Source: Methylobacterium sp. J-078
Lineage (GTDB): Bacteria > Pseudomonadota > Alphaproteobacteria > Rhizobiales > Beijerinckiaceae
NCBI RefSeq assembly: GCF_022829285.1
Contig: NZ_JAKSYI010000141.1
Coordinates: forward strand, 62,001-126,000
Reading direction: 5' to 3'
DNA length: 64,000 bases
The notes under the pieces were generated by a model. The model was not told where the DNA came from, made no database searches, and was given only the letters and a program-made list of their open reading frames with translations. Each line of letters opens with the position of its first letter. Positions within the stretch are counted from its first letter, which is position 1. A program made the translations under genes and the position numbers. Below are positions 62,058-64,000 of the stretch, in pieces.

Positions 62058-63887
62058 TTGGCCATGAGCGCGCTTCACCCCGAGATCGCCGCCGTCACGG
62101 CTCGCATCGTCGAGCGCTCGGCGCAGACGCGAAAGGCCTATCTCGACCTGATCGCCCGCGAGAAGGAATCCGGCGTCCACCGCCCGATGTTGAATTGCGG
62201 CAACCTCGCGCACGGCTTCGCGGCGTCCGGCGAGGACAAGGCCGTGATCAAGTCCGGCCGGGCCATGAACATGGCCATCGTCACGGCCTACAACGACATG
62301 CTCTCGGCGCACCAGCCCTACGGCCGCTACCCCGAGCAGATGAAGCTGTTCGCCCGCGAGGTCGGCGCCACCGCGCAGGTGGCCGGCGGCGTGCCGGCGA
62401 TGTGCGACGGGGTCACGCAAGGCCAGCGCGGCATGGAATTGTCGCTGTTCTCGCGCGACACCATCGCGCTCTCCACGGCGGTCGCCCTCAGCCACGGCAT
62501 GTTCGACGGTGCGGCGCTCCTCGGCATCTGCGACAAGATCGTGCCGGGCCTGCTCATCGGCGCGCTGCGCTTCGGGCACCTGCCGATGATCCTGATCCCG
62601 GCGGGTCCGATGCCCTCGGGGCTGGCCAACAAGGAGAAGCAGCGCATCCGCCAGCTCTACGCCGAGGGCAAGGTCGGGCGCGACGAGCTTCTGGAATCGG
62701 AATCCGCCTCCTATCACGGGGCCGGCACCTGCACCTTCTACGGCACCGCCAATTCGAACCAGATGATGATGGACGTGATGGGCCTGCACATGCCCGGCGC
62801 CTCCTTCATCAATCCGGGCACGAAGCTGCGCCAGGCCGTGACCCGCGCGGCGGTGCACCGCTTGTCCGAGATCGGCGCCAACGGCAACGACTACCGGCCG
62901 CTGGGCCACTGCGTCGACGAGAAGGCGATCGTGAACGCGGTCGTCGGGCTCCTGGCCACCGGCGGTTCCACCAACCACGCCATCCACCTGCCGGCCATCG
63001 CGCGGGCGGCCGGCATCGTCCTCGACTGGGCGGATTTCGACCGGCTCTCGGCCGTCGTGCCCCAGGTGGCGAAGGTCTATCCGAACGGCTCGGGCGACGT
63101 GAACCACTTCCACGCGGCCGGCGGCATGTCCTACGTCATCGCCAGCCTGATCGATGCCGGCCTGCTCCACGACGACATCCTCACCGTGGCGGGCACGCGC
63201 CTGCGCGACCACGCCCGCGACCCGAAGCTGATCGACGACGGCCTCGTCTTCGAGGACGCCCCCGAGCGTTCGCACGACGAGAGCATCCTGCGCGGCCCCG
63301 CCAACGCCTTCCAGCCCGATGGCGGCATGCGCCTGGTCAAGGGCAATCTCGGGCGCGCCACCTTCAAGACCAGCGCGGTCGATCCCGCGCGCTGGACGGT
63401 TCAAGCGCCGGCCCGCGTCTTCGACGACCAGGACGACGTCATGGCGGCCTTCAAGGCGGGCGAGTTGGACCGCGACGTGGTCGTGGTGGTGCGCTTCCAG
63501 GGGCCGCGCGCCAACGGGATGCCGGAACTCCACAAGCTGACGCCCCAGCTCGGCGTGCTGCAGGATCGCGGCTTCCGCGTCGCCCTCGTCACGGACGGGC
63601 GCATGTCGGGCGCCTCCGGCAAGGTCCCGGCCGCCATCCACCTCAGCCCGGAAGCCCTCGGTGGCGGGCCACTGGCGAAGCTGCGCGACGGCGACGTCGT
63701 TCGCCTCAGCGCCGAGGACGGGACCCTGGAGGCCCTGGTCGACGCGGACGATTGGGCGCGCCGCGACGAGGCCACCGCCCCGCCCCCGGCCTTCAGCACC
63801 GGCCGCGAGCTCTTCGCCTTCATGCGGCATGGGGCCGACGGGGCGGAGCAGGGCGCTTCAGCCATGCTGGCCGCCGCCGGTCTCTGA
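62058..63887 (+). CDS. edd: Phosphogluconate dehydratase Edd
   Basis: Edd dehydrates 6-phosphogluconate to 2-keto-3-deoxy-6-phosphogluconate, the first specific step of the Entner-Doudoroff pathway, using a 4Fe-4S cluster. The protein has 609 residues of the IlvD/Edd family. Cluster cysteines are seen in AMCDGVTQGQRGMEL, LLGICDKIVPGLL and GAGTCTFYGTANSNQ. The C-terminal part carries DGRMSGASGKVPAAIH with the catalytic region. It precedes the aldolase gene eda by 28 bases, so the pathway is encoded as an operon. Confidence 0.97.
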   Translation: MAMSALHPEIAAVTARIVERSAQTRKAYLDLIAREKESGVHRPMLNCGNLAHGFAASGEDKAVIKSGRAMNMAIVTAYNDMLSAHQPYGRYPEQMKLFAREVGATAQVAGGVPAMCDGVTQGQRGMELSLFSRDTIALSTAVALSHGMFDGAALLGICDKIVPGLLIGALRFGHLPMILIPAGPMPSGLANKEKQRIRQLYAEGKVGRDELLESESASYHGAGTCTFYGTANSNQMMMDVMGLHMPGASFINPGTKLRQAVTRAAVHRLSEIGANGNDYRPLGHCVDEKAIVNAVVGLLATGGSTNHAIHLPAIARAAGIVLDWADFDRLSAVVPQVAKVYPNGSGDVNHFHAAGGMSYVIASLIDAGLLHDDILTVAGTRLRDHARDPKLIDDGLVFEDAPERSHDESILRGPANAFQPDGGMRLVKGNLGRATFKTSAVDPARWTVQAPARVFDDQDDVMAAFKAGELDRDVVVVVRFQGPRANGMPELHKLTPQLGVLQDRGFRVALVTDGRMSGASGKVPAAIHLSPEALGGGPLAKLRDGDVVRLSAEDGTLEALVDADDWARRDEATAPPPAFSTGRELFAFMRHGADGAEQGASAMLAAAGL

Positions 63888-63915
63888 CACCCGCCCCCGA
63901 TCAAGGAGACTGCCC

Positions 63916-64000
63916 ATGACCTCCATCGACGCGCTGATGCGCTCCGTCCCCGTCATTCCCGTCCTCGTGGTGGAGGACGTCGCCCAGGCCGAGCCCATCG
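63916..64000 (+). CDS. eda: KDPG aldolase Eda, N-terminal fragment
   Basis: Only the first 28 codons are inside the window (MTSIDALMRSVPVIPVLVVE and on). Eda splits 2-keto-3-deoxy-6-phosphogluconate into pyruvate and glyceraldehyde 3-phosphate. The VPVIPVLVVEDVAQAEP segment matches the first barrel strand, and edd lies 28 bases upstream with an AGGAGA-like site before the ATG (AAGGAGACTGCCC). The rest is cut by the window edge, so the identity rests on context and the short start. Confidence 0.88.
   Translation, partial: MTSIDALMRSVPVIPVLVVEDVAQAEPI

Overview
The window looks like chromosomal DNA of a GC-rich alphaproteobacterium of the Hyphomicrobiales, most likely Methylobacterium or Methylorubrum. 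That is inferred from the very high GC, the gene content (a bacteriophytochrome, a YdeP-type formate dehydrogenase pair resembling fdh4AB, an lsrB-trxB pair, an Anbu cluster) and the protein sequences themselves; no database was searched. I see no insertion sequence, prophage, CRISPR array or rRNA operon, and one tRNA gene. Both ends cut genes: the left edge enters the C-terminal receiver domain of a signalling protein, and the right edge stops 85 bases into a KDPG aldolase gene.

Layout. 1-6.3 kb: an acyl-CoA dehydrogenase, then a light-signalling block of bacteriophytochrome kinase, Rcp1-like response regulator and REC-HK-REC hybrid kinase. 6.4-12.1 kb: an Old Yellow Enzyme reductase, a two-gene molybdoenzyme operon, a small membrane protein and a GT32-like glycosyltransferase. 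12.2-17 kb: DUF952 gene with pyrD, an S24/LexA-like regulator, a PAS kinase and a Tim44-domain protein ending in a clear terminator. 17-24 kb: the leftward envelope operon lptF-lptG-lptD-pdxA-rsmA, which lacks the surA gene usual between lptD and pdxA. 24.3-29.4 kb: pepA, a membrane protein, an acyl-CoA ligase and the Tat-exported msrP.

29.7-39.6 kb: a leftward block of carA, a membrane protein, carB, greA, an exported protein, an ELM1-like protein, trxB and an lsrB/vtlR-type LysR regulator. 39.8-45.9 kb: yqeY, dnaG, rpoD and a class III nucleotide cyclase, rightward. 46-49.1 kb: a TPP riboswitch followed by thiO-thiS-thiG and a ThiE/TenI-family gene that looks more like TenI; together they make the thiazole half of thiamine. 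49.4-53.6 kb: a leftward cluster encoding a circularly permuted ATP-grasp ligase, an alpha-E protein, a transglutaminase-like protein and the Anbu proteasome-like peptidase. This is the least understood system here.

53.7-64 kb: radC and map, a CHCC zinc-finger protein, an FAD monooxygenase, tRNA-Leu(TAA), two divergent regulators around an AT-rich control region with a repeated motif, a membrane diguanylate cyclase, a SulP/STAS anion transporter, and edd-eda of the Entner-Doudoroff pathway.
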